Shown here: positions 36,416 through 49,600 of the stretch, piece after piece | Layout: each line of letters starts with the position of its first letter | How positions within the stretch are numbered: position 1 is the first letter of the stretch | DNA from: Parapristionchus giblindavisi | Lineage: Eukaryota; Nematoda; Chromadorea; Rhabditida; Diplogasteridae | Length of the DNA: 64,000 nucleotides | Direction: 5' to 3' | Assembly (NCBI GenBank): GCA_943737045.1 | Contig: CALSFV010000044.1 | Coordinates: 124,001-188,000, forward strand | The notes under the pieces: model-generated | Database searches by the model: none | Seen by the model: only the letters and a program-made list of their open reading frames with translations | Told to the model about the DNA's origin: nothing | Made by a program: the position numbers and the translations under genes

Positions 36416-36796
36416 TGTGTGAGACATTGAACGATGTTTGAGGCTTTCAATTTGGGTTAATATAATAATCCATGTCACCGTTGTAGATGAGTACTCGGAA
36501 CGGCGTCTGACAATGAAAAGCATTGAACACTTGTTGATTTTCCGCGAAGTTTTGATTAAAATCGTTTATTTATTGTTGTTTTTAAAAAAAACCGCTCGGG
36601 GCATTTTTAAAAGAATAAGTATTTTTCGAACCTTTCTCGTGAAAAAAATGTCGAGGAGGGCATTTAGAGCAATGTTTGTCTTATTGTATGCACGAAATAG
36701 AGGAGCACTGAAAAAAATGTGACAAATTGCAATTTCGAAAGTCAACACTTAAAAAACAACAACGATTAAAACTGTATACCGTTATTTCTCGACCAA

Positions 36797-39700
36797 CTAG
36801 CAGTGCTAGGGGGATCCATTAATTTTTTTTACTTCTGAGCGTTTCATTATTATAATTGAAGCACGGGAGGAGCATTGCGCTAGCGCGGAAGGGTGCTGCG
36901 CACCCTTCCGCATAGACTGCTCGAGTCGCCAAGTATGGACACTTTTCTCTTGTTTTCTGACTTATTAGACAATTTGTCGAAAAAATATATGAAAAACGAC
37001 AACATAAAACTATTTGCTTTGCATTTTGAACGGCACAATTACTTGGAAGAAGTTGGCGTAAGCTTTTGATTGTTTGGGGGGGACACCCCCCCAACCCCCC
37101 ATTTTATATATTGCATGACACGAAACTCATTCGCGAACTCGTTCATAAGCTTTCCGACATTTAACGGATGTCGGAAATGTCTTAGGATCAATGTTTGTCT
37201 CAATATTATCGAAAAATTTCGTTGAACTGAATGAATGTCGCTACAGATATCAATTGAAGCGAGGTAAGAGTTAAGAGTCATGCATGACATGTTTTCCTGC
37301 TCAGAATGACTCAAAACAAGTCGTCTCATCATTCTTGGCACCAAAAACAACCTTAGAACGCTTTCTCGAAGCCAGTAAAAATCAGCAAAAGTTTTGGATC
37401 GAACCGGGGTTCGAACCCGCTCGGTGTTTTTAGAGTGGTACCTCTTTACCTCGACGCCATGAGTTCATTTTGTTTCTAAATATAGTCATATTATACACCA
37501 ATCGACGCGTAAAGAGTGGGGCTACAACTTTCTTTCACATATAAAACGCCTAAAATAAAAATGAAAATAAATTTAGCCAAGAAAACTGGCAAAATCGTGT
37601 TTTCGCACCTTTTCGGCGATTTTTCGCGGTACAAAGAGGTCGTGCGGAGGTGAAGAGACATGGTTTTTCTAAACCAGTTTTTCAAGCGCTACAGCATGAG
37701 CATAGTTCGGAGAGAAACAAAGGGTGCGAAATTTGAGTTTTTTGAAAAAGTTAAAAATCGACCATTTTTCGCGACCGCACAGTTCCGTGAATATTGCTCG
37801 GAATGAGTTGGGTCAAAAAGCGAAAAGATGCGCCTCATCGAGTTGTACAATTTACTTTCAGGAGCCGGAACGTGAAAATCACGTTGAATAGGTGAAAATC
37901 GCGAAAAACCTACTTTCCGGATTTCTTCCCAGGTCTATTTCGTCATCACCAAAAACTTTTTATGGCACGACACTAGTACCATAAGATGCGCCGTAAAAAG
38001 TTGCTTAGTATAAGTCTTAACCAGAAAAAGTTATGGGCGAGTTTTTGAGCAATCAAATTATGCGCGCCCGAATTTTGCCTTTTTTTGCTCTCATTCAACT
38101 TCGAACGCAAATTTAACGGCAACCCGTGATTGGGAAAATTCGGCAAAAATGCAAATTAGATTGCCCCAAGTCTTGTGGTCAGTTCCATACCCCAACTTGC
38201 AATTTTTGATATACTTATTACCAAGTTGCGCGCCAAAATGTGCAAAAAACCCGAGAGCCGGCGTTTCACCTAAAAGACGGCTCCGGATCGGCTCGGGACC
38301 AGTGCCATTCGATCCGGCGTGGTCGAAAACCCCAGTAGCCGGAATCTGGTATAATCGGCACAACGTCTTGACAAAAGAAATTTCAAAAAACCTACCGCAG
38401 TAAATCGGTCGAATTGCGATCTTTTATATAGGGGTTAACTAGCAGTGCTAGGGGGATCCATAAATTGTTTTACTTGTGAGCCTTTTATACTTGTAGCGCG
38501 GGAGGAGCATTACGCTAGCGCGGAAGGGCGCTGCGCGCCCATCCGCCTCAATTACTCCCTTCCGTCTAGACTGCTCGAGTCGCTCAGTATCTTGTTTTCT
38601 GACTTATTAGACAATTTGTCGAAAAAATATATGAAAAACGACAACATAAAACTATTTGCTTTGAATTTTGAACAGCAAAATTACTTGGAAGCAGTTGTCG
38701 TGAGCTTTTGATTGTTTGGGGGGGACACCCCCCCAACCCCCCATTTTCTATATTACATGACATGAAACTTATTCGTGGACTCGTTCATAAGCTTTCCGGA
38801 TGTCTTAGGATCAATGTTTGTCTCAATATTATCGAAAAATGTCGTTAAACTGAATGAATGTCGCTACAGATATCAATTGAATAGTTAAGAGTCATGCATG
38901 ACATGTTTTCCTGCTCAGAATGACTCAAAACAAGTTGTTTCATCATTCTTAACACGAAAAACTACCTTGGAACACCTTATTTCAGTCAGGAAAAATCAGC
39001 AAAAGTTTTGGATCGAACCGGGGTTCGAACCCGCTCGGTGTTTTCAGAGTAGTACCTCTTTACCTCGACGCCATGGGTTCATTTTATTTATGAATATAGT
39101 CATATTATACACCAATCGACGCGCAAAGAGTGGGGCTACAACTTTCTTTGCCATATAAAACGCGTAAAACAATTTTAAAAATAAGTTTAACCAAGAAAAC
39201 TGGCAAAATCGTGTTTTTGCACCTTTTCGGCGATTTTTCGCGGTACAAAGAGGTCGTGCGGAGGTGAAGAGACATAGTTTTTCTAAATCAGTTTTTCAAG
39301 CGCTACAACATGAGCATAGTTTGGTTGAATAAAAAAGGTGCGAAATTTGAGTTTTTTGAAAATGTTAAAAATTTACCATTATTCGCGACCGCACAACTCC
39401 GTGAATATTGCTCGGAATGAGTTGGGCCCAAAAGCAAAAAGTTGCGCCGCGTCGAGTTTTACAATTTACTTTCAGGAGCCGGGACGCGAAAATTACGTTG
39501 AATAGGTGAAAATAGCGAAAAACCTACTTTCCGGATTTCTTCCCAGGCCTATTTCGTCATAATCCCGGGGGACAAGGCGCGTGGCGTTAGCACCAAAAGA
39601 TGCGCCGTAAAAAGATGTTTAATATAAGTCTTAATCTCAAAAAGTTATAGAGCCGATTTCGAGCAATCAAATTATGCGCGCCCGATTTTTGCATTTTTTT

Positions 39701-40052
39701 GCTCTCCGCCAAATTCGAACGCTAATCTCGCGGCAACCCGTGATTGGGAAAAATCGTCAAAAATACGATTTGGATTGCCCCAAGTCTTGTGGTCATTTTG
39801 ATATACCAACTTTAAATTTTTGATATACTTGACACCAAGTTGCGCGCCAAAATGTGCAAAAAACCCGAGAGCCGGCGTTTCACCTAAAAGACGGCTCCGG
39901 ATCGGCTCGGGACCAGTGCCATTCGATCCGGCGTGGTCGAAAACCCCAGTAGCCGGAATCTGGTATAATCGGCACAACATCCTGATAGAACAAATTTCAA
40001 AAAACCTATCCCAGTAAATTGATCGAATTGCGATCTTTTATATAGGGGTTAA
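36797..40052 (-). mobile_element. Two head-to-tail Helitron-like units of 1.6 kb
   Basis: Units 36797-38438 and 38439-40052 each begin with the hairpin CTAGCAGTGCTAG and end TATATAGGGG, with TTAA at the junctions. AA precedes each CTAG and follows the last unit. They are about 90% alike by eye. Inside are a strong hairpin (GGGGGGGACACCCCCCC near 37075), a GC-rich hairpin near 36880-36912, a tRNA-like block with B box GGGTTCGAACCCC (minus strand, near 37397-37462 and 39010-39075), and a short minus-strand frame starting MCRLYQIPATGVFDHAG in both units. The host site is intact in copy A (near 14460). No Rep/helicase gene. Confidence 0.55.
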
Positions 40053-40994
40053 AAATGATCCAAGCGTTCTTGATTTCCAGCTTCATTTTCGTTATTATGC
40101 GATGTATTTATTTTCTGCTCAAAAACTCTTTTAGACAACTTACTTTAGAAGCGTCCAAGTAAAATTTTCTCGATTGAGAAGTGAAGGAGATGCATGGATT
40201 GCTTTCTGAAATTATTATAATTATAATCAATCTTAATCATCTTAATCATTTGGTTATTTAATCATAATTCTATTAATCACTCTCTAAATACCTGCACTTC
40301 TGAAAGTCCGAAATATTTTTCCAATGCCTTTTCTCCGTAACACGGAAGACCGCCCATTGTATCAGTAGATAATTCCCACAACCCATTCTGAAGTACCAGA
40401 TTATAGGAAAAATATTTGAATTCTGTGAAGTTCTACGTATTTTTTTCAAGTGAACTTAACCTTTACACTAGTATTTTTGTAAAGATCATATTAATCGACT
40501 TTTTTAAAAATTTTTACTTACTTTTTTAAACTTTTTTAAATTTTTTTTTTTATTTTTTACTTTTTTTAAATTTTTTGCTCATGCAAAGTCTATCACAGAA
40601 AAGTGTAAGAGATCGTGTGGTCAGAGAGATAGTTTGACCACTCCTGTAGTAGCACTCACATTATTGTCATGCTCAAAGTTAGTAGTGTAGCAGGACTGGC
40701 CAAAGTTGTACACGCTGATGTTGAGCAATTCATTATAGATTTGCAACTGAAATTAATCGATAATTCAAAAAAAACAATTGGGATTTGTCTCATCCCATAT
40801 TCTTTTACATTAACCTTTTCTGTTTACGATTTTCGACATCGATTTTCAGTCCTTTGGAAACAAAACTCCTAAATAGTAAACACATTTTTATTATGTTTAT
40901 ACCACAACTGTAAGTACCCTTTTCTTATAGTTCCTTTAGTTAGAAGAAAAATTCTCCTTATCTCTACTGTCTCCTTGTTTCACAAAATATGTTT

Positions 40995-41292
40995 TTTAAA
41001 GATGGAGACCCACGAGTTTTTTCGTAATAAGACTGTTCGGATAGAATGATAGAGATGCATCACACGAATCGAAAGACATATCTGATATTGATTCCCGATA
41101 TGTTTAAAGCACACTATGCGCAATGAAAGTATAACTTTCCAGGCATGTAGAGAGTGTCCATCCGATTTGCATACTTGTTAGCTCTCTCATTTTCTCATTG
41201 TCCCTTACGCCAATTACCATATAATATAAACAATAGCCAACATGCTTATCGTGGCGGGAGTCAGTCATGCCAACTCATGGGTCCCCTTCTTT
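40995..41292. mobile_element. TTTAA-ended MITE in copy C intron
   Basis: The segment starts TTAAAGATGGAGACCC and ends GGGTCCCCTTCTTTAA, an inverted repeat. Relatives lie at 56428-56700 in copy D and at the left edge of the window (up to about 339). Confidence 0.5.
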
Positions 41293-43277
41293 AAGCTAGC
41301 AAACTAACAGTTTTCTCACATGCTGCAATATCATCCCGACATTTGTCCAATGTAGTAGAGTTCCTGAATAAAAAAAACATTATTATATATCTCAATCTCA
41401 TTCGTGCATTCTTAAGTTTCCTCCAATCAAATATGCTCTTCAAAAACGGCATACATATGAAGATGAATAAGGACTTTTCCATTCATTCATTAAAAACACA
41501 ACTAGTGAATGGAGAAAAATTCTTCTTATTTCCAACAGTTCCAGTACGTAACCGTGCATGAAATGCGGAAATTTTTTTTCGCAATTTCAACACAGAGTTT
41601 GAAAAAAAACAGAAAAAAGGGGCTCGTCTGTTGATTGGCACTGGGTGAGTGTAAGATCTTTTCTCTCGTTGGTAAACTCGAAATAAATAGACCAGTTACC
41701 AATCCGGCAGCAGACCTCGATAGTACAACATCTCATAGTTTGATTCATACTGCGAAAATAAGTGGAGCAGACCATTGCCTATTGCCATGCCCTTAAAGAT
41801 AAGGAATATTATTTACAAAAAGTTTCCAAAAGGCTAAATATACTCACTTGGAAAAAGGGATTGGGAAAGTTATCCGACTCATTAGCGCCTTGTATTTTTC
41901 GAGCGAGAAATGGTATGTACATTCCTAAATAAAAAAATATTCAGATGTTACTTTGTATGTATACACTTAAAATTGCCTTAGAGATGGAACCGTGAATCCT
42001 TACCTCCATATGATTCTCCGGCGATAAAGAAGGGCACACTTGCGTACCGTGGATGAACTCTGAATTAATCATAAATTTCAATTTTAATCCAAAAAAATGA
42101 ATTAAAAAAAAATAAACCTCGTCATGAAATCCTTGATTGCGAAAAAGTTCATTTCGGCAGTCTTCTTATCATTATTATTCAAAGTATCTTCAGACATAGT
42201 ATTGTACGAAAATCCAACGCCAATAGGACTCTCCAACATTAGAATATTGGCATTCTGGAATTTTTTAAAATAAGAATAATAATATTGTATCATTTCATAT
42301 TTTGAAGGGGAGCTTTTCAGTTCAAGCTATGTATTCCAAGTTTTTATGTGGAACTAATCCAAAGGTTGTACAATAACCTACGTTGTTCCAAGAGTACTTA
42401 TTGTAGATTAACCTTCTCCCATCTGGCGCTATGAAGTACGGGCCGAGTTCCTTAATTTTAAGTGATTAAATTGTTTGCAATCATACTATTTTAATCCTAT
42501 CACTAGAAAACGGTGCAACCATGACATTAAAATACATGACATGACAATACATGGGAAGCCAACTTCTTCGGTCAACTCCTAATTGCCTCTCGATCTTCTC
42601 ATAGTCAGACTCAAGAATTATGAAATCGAAATATGAGCATAAGAAGATCAACGTCAACGTTCAGGGGAGAGTTTTTACCCATGCACATCAGAGTTTACTT
42701 GCAACGAAGAATAGCTCACCAAGAATAACCCTTTAAGTGAGCTCTCTCCTGGTCCACCATTCAGCCATATCAGAAGTGGATCTTCTAAGGGATTTCCACG
42801 AGACTCACTTAACCTAAATTATGATCATAAATATGTTTATAGTAGGGGAACTCGGAGAAAAGTAGAATCGACAAGAACTGTCATGATAAGTTGAATCACA
42901 CTAACGGTAATGAAATTTATAAATAAAATATTTAAAATAATATGGTTGCTGGGACTTGAAGAATGAAGTGAAATTTTACCAGTAAAACATTTGGTCCGTT
43001 CCATCCTCCGACGCATTCAAATATCCAGAAAACGATTGAAAATCCGGCTTCCCTGGTACTCCAGGTAGGTCAATAATTCGATCTTCTTCTCTCAGAGAAT
43101 AAACAAGACAAGCCAAGTTCAACAACAGCAACGCTACTTTCATCTTGATCAGAATAAAAAGATTCCCAGTTGCGTATTACAATTGTTGAAGTGATGAATC
43201 ATTTGAAATATCGAGATGTGAATGTCGAATCGAGAAATGTCATCGATATGATATATGAAAAGAGAAAGAGATGGAAT

Positions 43278-43287
43278 TTATCGATAA
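43278..43287. promoter_or_regulatory. GATA-type site upstream of copy C
   Basis: TTATCGATAA lies 135 bp upstream of the start, as in copies A and D. In copy B the matching place reads TTATTGATAA. Confidence 0.35.
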
Positions 43288-43754
43288 CATTAAACAAAGC
43301 AATAAAGATATTATGAAATAATAGTGGCTATTACTTTTCGTTTGATTATTAGTTTCAGTTTCAATCTCGCTGTCACTTCCACTTGCCGGAAATTAGAGAA
43401 AGTGGAAAAAATAATGGGTTTTAACAAAAGAGTGCTGTTCTTTTTTTGGAAAAAAAGATTTCTTGAAGAATTATGTACAATAGGAAGATGCTGCTTTGGA
43501 GCGATTATGTGAAATATTATTATAAAATATGGGTTAAATAAAGAAATTGGTACGTATTTATTATTTATTCAGATTAATGCGGTGTTCACAACTGCACAAA
43601 ATTCGGAAAATACTGTTCAAAAGATAAGGTTTCAAATGCTCTGAAAATTAGAACAAATGCTCAGAAATTCATCAAAGAAGTTATTTTTAAAAAATTTACA
43701 ACAAATGCAGTATACGAAACTACAAATAGTGAAAAAAATAAGCAAAAGGCAACT

Positions 43755-43826
43755 CCAACCAACCGTATTCGAACTAGTGACCTAAGGATCTACAGTCCTC
43801 CGCTCTACCAACTGAGCTATGGTTGG
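43755..43826 (-). pseudogene. tRNA-Tyr(GUA), decayed T arm
   Basis: It matches the intact copies except for two changes in the T stem (ACTAG against ACGGT), which break two base pairs and damage the internal promoter. Probably inactive. It lies 0.6 kb 5' of carboxypeptidase C. Confidence 0.65.
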
Positions 43827-43972
43827 GGATGCATAGTATTCGTAAAGCGAAGTAGTTTACAGTTTACGACGTAGATTTGTAATTGTAAAATTCAGCTGAT
43901 TCAAGAAATAAGATTTAATTTGTACAATTTTACAAAATATAAATCAAAATTCATTAATCGAGTAGGAAAATA

Positions 43973-45429
43973 CAGTACCGTGCAAAAGTCCGGCACCAAA
44001 ATTTGAATCGCTATAACTTTCTTCGTACTTGACCGATCGGCCCCCGGTTTGTTTTATTAAATGGTGTAACCATTGGAGAAAATTTGCATGCTATTGATTA
44101 TTACCTATGATGATGAAATGATTTCATCATTATTGAAATGCCGAGGTGCGATCGTAAAAATAGGTTTATTCTCAGGTAGATTTTTTATTTTTTTCAATTA
44201 GTCCAATATTTTTATGAGGAACGAACAACTATCGGTGAACGTTTTAAGCCATTAACCACGTTGCTTGCATATCGCTCCGAGGAATTAGCTAATTTCCCCT
44301 GACCCATCAAAATTTCGTAAAAATGTAATAAGTCAGTCTGTAGTTGAGCTACGGGCCTCAGATTCAACAAGTATTATCACATGGTCATAGGGCACCACCA
44401 TGCCAATTTCAGAAGGATTCCGCTTCTTGAAGAGAAAATTCGAAAAAAATCCCATACCATTTTTGGACATACGGTATTTCCCAGCCGGTTTTTCTAAAAA
44501 TCTAAAAATTTGGTATGATGTGCCCAAACATCTTCCTAACACATCTACAAAGTGGCGAGATTACAGGAGCTCAATTACGACTTTGCCCATAAAAATACCA
44601 TGGACAGTCAAAGTGGAAATTTACGAGAAAAGAGACACATGAAAAAGGTGGAATGTCCAATAGTGGAACTAAATTGAGGATTCTTGTAGGAAATGTACTT
44701 ATTAAACACTTGGTTCAAAATCCGTTCGAAATTGATATGAAATACTGGGTTATTGACCCGTAATAATTCTCCATAACGAACGAAATTAGGTTCCATCCAC
44801 TTTGACTGTCAATGGTATTTGTATGGGCTAAGTCGTAATTGAGCTCCTGTAATCTCGCCACTTTGTAGATGTGTTAGGAAGATGTTTGGGCACATCATAC
44901 CAAATTTTTAGATTTTTAGAAAAACCGGCTGGGAAATACCGTATGTCCAAAAATGGTATGGGATTTTTTTCGAATTTTCTCTTCAAGAAGCGGAATCCTT
45001 CTGAAATTGGCATGGTGGTGCCCTATGACCATGTGATAATACTTGTTGAATCTGAGGCCCGTAGCTCAACTACAGACTGAGTTATGACATTTTTACGAAA
45101 TTTTGATGGGTCAGGGGAAATTAGCTAATTCGGAGCGATATACAAGCAACGTGGTTAATGGCTTAAAACGTTCACCGATAGTTGTTCGTTCCTCATAAAA
45201 ATATTGGACTAATAGAAAAAATCTACCTGAGAATAAACCTATTTTTACGATCGCACCTCGGCATTTCAATAATGATGAAATCATTTCATCATCATAGGTA
45301 ATAATCAATAGCATGCAAATTTTCTCCAATGGTTACACTATTTAATAAAACAAACCGGGGGCCGATCGGTCAAGAACGAAGAAAGTTATAGCGATTCAAA
45401 TTTTGGGGCCGGACTTTTGCACGGTACTG
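43973..45429. mobile_element. 1.46-kb near-perfect palindrome, Tc1/mariner-like ends
   Basis: The element starts CAGTACCGTGCAAAAG and ends with its inverse, flanked by TA (43971-43972 and 45430-45431). The arms are about 640 bp each and differ at only a few positions, with a short unique centre of about 150 bp. Each arm carries the same open frame (starting MPISEGFRFLKRKFEK, at 44400-44642 plus and 44828-45013 minus). The frame does not look like a transposase. The host flank is continuous around it with that of the other units. Confidence 0.8.
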
Positions 45430-45431
45430 TA

Positions 45432-46640
45432 TAAACCATCTTCGTTTTCTAATAATGTTAGTGAAAAGATTTGTCATTTTCGATTATGACGTGAAAATAT
45501 TATTGATTTTACATTCTATAAATGCCTTTTCTCATCTTCATGAAAAAAGAATAGATTTTCTAGAAATAATATGACTCAATCTGATTATGTATGATGAAAT
45601 ACTGAGCATTTTCATTATAATGGAAACATAATCGACGAATTGATACAAGGACTATTTTCCTCATTTATCTTTGTTTTGAAACATACTTCTCGTCAATTTT
45701 GCATTATCACTCAATTATTTTATTGATGGCGAGTTAAGTTGAATTAAACGTGACTAATATTTTCATTGTGTTTGTCTAGATCATTAAAGTCACTTTAGAT
45801 TACGCTGGTCCTACCACAAACCTCCTGGTATACTGTAGCAGATTTACGGCATGTATAGAGGCCAAGGGCGCGAGGAAGACATTGATATTATTGATTATTA
45901 TGCTTGACATATTTAAGATTTTTTTAAATTTAAAAACATGCGCCCATAATCCGACACACTAGTCAGACATAAAGATTGTAGAAGCGCCAGTTTGTTGAGA
46001 GTGTAGATTATTGTAGATATTATCAGTTACTGTAGATATTGTAGTGTGCTACTATTCAAGGGCCGTTTTATGATCTCCTTTCTCCTGGTTGAATAGCCGC
46101 TGAACTTTGCTGTCAAGATTCCGTGCTTCTGAATATGCTATTTACATAAATCGAAAATTCTAAATTCTAAAAAAAATCTATTTAGTGAAATATACAAAAC
46201 TTGCTTTTGCGTATTTCAACCATTTCACCATCAATTTAAGACATAGCTATTTTTATCCTTATGTCCAGGACAGATTCTATCTCTATTTCGAGTATTCACC
46301 CCTTCACGTTTACTATGGAGACTCCGCTCACTTGGTGTTTCTATCAGTCATCAGTATTGTTGGACGTGCATAATACAAGATTTGGTGTAACATTAACATT
46401 TTGATGTTACACCATTTGGTATTTTAGAAACTGCGTCTAAGTAAGAGTGAATATCGATGGAAATGCTAACAGCATCACCCCGTAATTATCATTTTATGTG
46501 GAGTGATTATATGACCGATGGCAGTTGTTTTCGTATTTTATACAACATCTTTAAATATCAAAATACATTGAATAATAGTACATGAATATAATGTTAAATT
46601 TGATTCCAAAATGCCTGAAAAATTAACATCATTATAATAC
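45432..46640 (-). other. Unit spacer with one exon relic of the Lys/Glu-rich gene
   Basis: The left part matches the spacers at 59570-59800. The minus strand at about 46055-46133 encodes EARNLDSKVQRLFNQEKGDH, a copy of exon 4 of the gene at 61005-62631, but no neighbouring exons remain. The right part, 46185-46640, matches the 3' flanks of the other carboxypeptidase copies. Confidence 0.55.
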
Positions 46641-46643
46641 TTG

Positions 46644-49600
46644 CTACACAAGTAGCTGAATTACTTGACGACGTTGTTTTCTTGATTTATCTTTGTTCCT
46701 TTTTATGTCATTGATATCAACGGGAGATGAATAGTTGGTCTTGAGATGTTCCCCTCTGAGGAAATTAGTAATGATTTGAAAAGCAGGACCTGGTCGGTCC
46801 TTTGGGACGGAATGGCCGGCACCCTGCAATCAAAAAGGAAATATTACAACGATCTTTTGAGTCTCTCATAGTCAGCTCTAGTACTATTCTCTCGTTAACA
46901 AAGGTAGTGAGAGAGTGGAACCGGAGTGGTTAGTTTACATTGGCCAAACACAGAAATTAGAGTTTCCCGAGTAGGGGATAGTATACCAACAACATGCTTT
47001 TTATCATTCAGCCATGTATGGGCAAATGATAGTGCAAAAATCAACAATTTTCCAATACCAATATCATGCTAATCTTGAAAAAAAAATTTTAAGATGAGTT
47101 TTGAATATTTAAAAAAATGAATTGGTTGGGAAAATCGGGTGACCAAAGGCTATGCAGCATCGTTCCAAAAACGAATGGGCTTTGTGAAAATGTAATTATC
47201 TCATTTTGATCAAACAAATTGAGAGAACACACTTGGCAAATCGCTGCTTTTTGTACTATCATTTGCCATAAAAATGAAAATCATGTATAATTAGGCTAAT
47301 TCCGTTTCCCATTCATGGACAATTTTGTTTTCAGTGAAAAGGATGATAAATTAATCACCCTGACAGTGAGAAGATCATAAGAGATGACGTCATCAGCAGT
47401 CTTATATTTCGTCCACGCACCACCCAGAATGGAATTGTTGTAAATCCAATACGGTGCTGCCATATCGATTTTCTGCCAAAATTAACTATGAAACTGGTAA
47501 AAATCAAAATGTTTAAAACGAATTTTGACGAATTCACTGTATAAGCCATTGTTGCGTGAAAGCCAGACAAACGAGAGAGAGTGTGAGACTCTACGTTGAG
47601 CGGTCTTTGAGGCTTTGATAAGACGAGTGAATTCTGACCTTAAGATAGGAGCCGTTTACGAAGGAGTTGGTCGCGTATAGAGCAGCCATTGGGTTGCACT
47701 GGTAATCTGTGTCCCCGTTGTAGATTAACACTCGGAAATGCGTCTGACAATGGGAATTTATAGAATTTCCGCGAGGTTTAGGTTTGTGGTAGTGATCCAT
47801 TATAGGCATTCTTAATAGAATAAGCTTTATTTCGAACCTTCATCATTAGAAAAATGTCGTGGAAGACGGATAGAACACTGAATGTCTTGTTGTATGCACG
47901 AAATAGAGGTTCACTGTAAAGTAAACTTGGACCATGACAAAATCGCTAGGGCCGAACGTCAACGCTCAAAAGAACAACGATTGTAAACGCAAGGGGTATA
48001 ACTAGACCAAAAACGATCCAAGTGATCCGTACATTTGTTGGTAGAACATCATGCATTGTATACTGTTAATATTGTATTACCTTATTATTTATTATTATTA
48101 TTTTATTATTCATTCCCTTGTAAGGTCAAGCTAATTGCTTTTTATCGCATTGTTTTTTAACCATTGTTTTTTCGCAATAGCATTATTGCAGTTGCGATTT
48201 TGTCATTTTATTCAAACAGTTCCTCATTTCAATTTCCGCTCTAGTTAAACTTTTTCATCTGCTTTATCTATATTAGTCTTACCAGAATGGATATTTTCGC
48301 ATTATTATGTGATATGTTTTTTTCTGATCAACGATTCTTTTAGTCGACTTACTTAACATGCGTCCAAGTAAAATTTTCTCGATTAAGAAGCGATGGAGAT
48401 GCATGTATTGCTTTCTGAAATTATTATGTTTATAAGCGATAGTATTCGGCCGATAGGTTAATCTGAATTATATTATTCCCTACGAATGGAGAGGAATTCT
48501 CTCAGAAACGAAATTATAGATTTTGTAGATAAAAAGATTCCCCTGTTTTGGCCCCCTCTGCATTTGATATGCAAACAGGATAAATATTATCATTATTGTT
48601 ATTATATTAATTAATCAACCTGCACTTCTGAATGTCCGAAATATTTTTCCAATGCCTTTTCTCCATAACACGGAAGGCCTCCCATTGTATCCGTAGATAA
48701 GTCCCAGAATCCATTCTAAAGAACCAGATTATTTGGAAATTATTTGAATTCGATGAATTATTTTAATTCGATTTACTACATCCTTTCATTTGAAATGACG
48801 TTTTACTGTTTTCGCATCATTCAGAAAACATGATTATCACATGTCGGAAGGTCGGAGTGGTTATGTCCGATGAGAGAGAAGAAAGTGAGAGAGATATTTC
48901 GTTCCGAGTGTTACCCGTTTTCTTCGTAACAGATTTGTCATTTTTCATTTTGTTAAGTACTAATTTTATACGAACAATAACACTAGTATTTTTTAGAGTT
49001 GACAATAATCAAGCCTTGTTTAAAGGTGGAGTCCGGCGAATATTTTCGTGAACAAACTGTGAAGACAGAAATATAGCCAAAGTGATTCTGCATACCGTTC
49101 ATAGATTATTTTATGCTAATTCAGCTTATTGATTTCTAGAATCATGAACGAATCATGCTTGATGTACGGGCAAAGGCGCGAAATTTTGAAAATAAGAAAG
49201 TTCGGCAATAGGTTTCGATCCCGCGACGTTACGTTAACTAGACAGCGCATTTACCACTCTACCAAGGGATAGATGTCTGGACACGCTAATTTCTTGCATA
49301 TCACTAATCTCTTGAACAAATGATGTTACGTATTTGCATAGACATTCGAGGGCCTCCATCTTTAACATTCATCCAAGGCAACAGGTTCTAGCAGACAAAA
49401 AAAAAAGGTGTGTGGCCAGAGAGATAGTTTGATCATTCCATTAGTATTTTTGCATTACATTTAATGACTTTATCGATTGTATCATTAGGTATCACTCACA
49501 TTATTTTCCTGTTCAAAGTTCGAACTGTAGCAAGACTGGCCTAAATTGTACGTGGCAATGTCGAGATATTGGAAAGAAATGTGATTCACCTGAAGTTGAT

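Larger units (their letters stand above)
35636..43143 (-). pseudogene. Serine carboxypeptidase copy C, catalytic-Asp exon deleted
   Basis: Starting at 43143 with signal peptide [16 protein letters not shown], the copy keeps most S10 exons: GGPGESS (about 42716-42810), [11 protein letters not shown] (about 42118-42254), GESYGG (about 42005-42061), MYIPFLARKI (about 41850-41927), IAIGNG (about 41700-41793), STTLDKCRDD (about 41297-41357), the YNFGQSCYTTNF exon near 40655-40745, [12 protein letters not shown] (about 40292-40390), KAIHASPSL (about 40145-40208), and GAGHSVP (about 35636-35821). Exon 13 is cut short: after YNGDMDYYINP the sequence jumps directly into intron DNA and reaches a stop, losing about 75 bp at a TTG microhomology (36450). 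The intron before it holds the Helitron-like dimer 36797-40052. Confidence 0.75.

Noticed and set aside
38091..39980. Frame starting MCRLYQIPATGVFDHAG in both Helitron-like units as a gene
   Set aside because: It is short, overlaps a hairpin-rich repeat and has frames on both strands. Conservation is that of the 1.6-kb repeat as a whole.
44400..45080. Four similar open frames in the palindrome as possible genes
   Set aside because: Each is the mirror of another because the arms are inverted copies. No start context, splice sites or known domain were seen.
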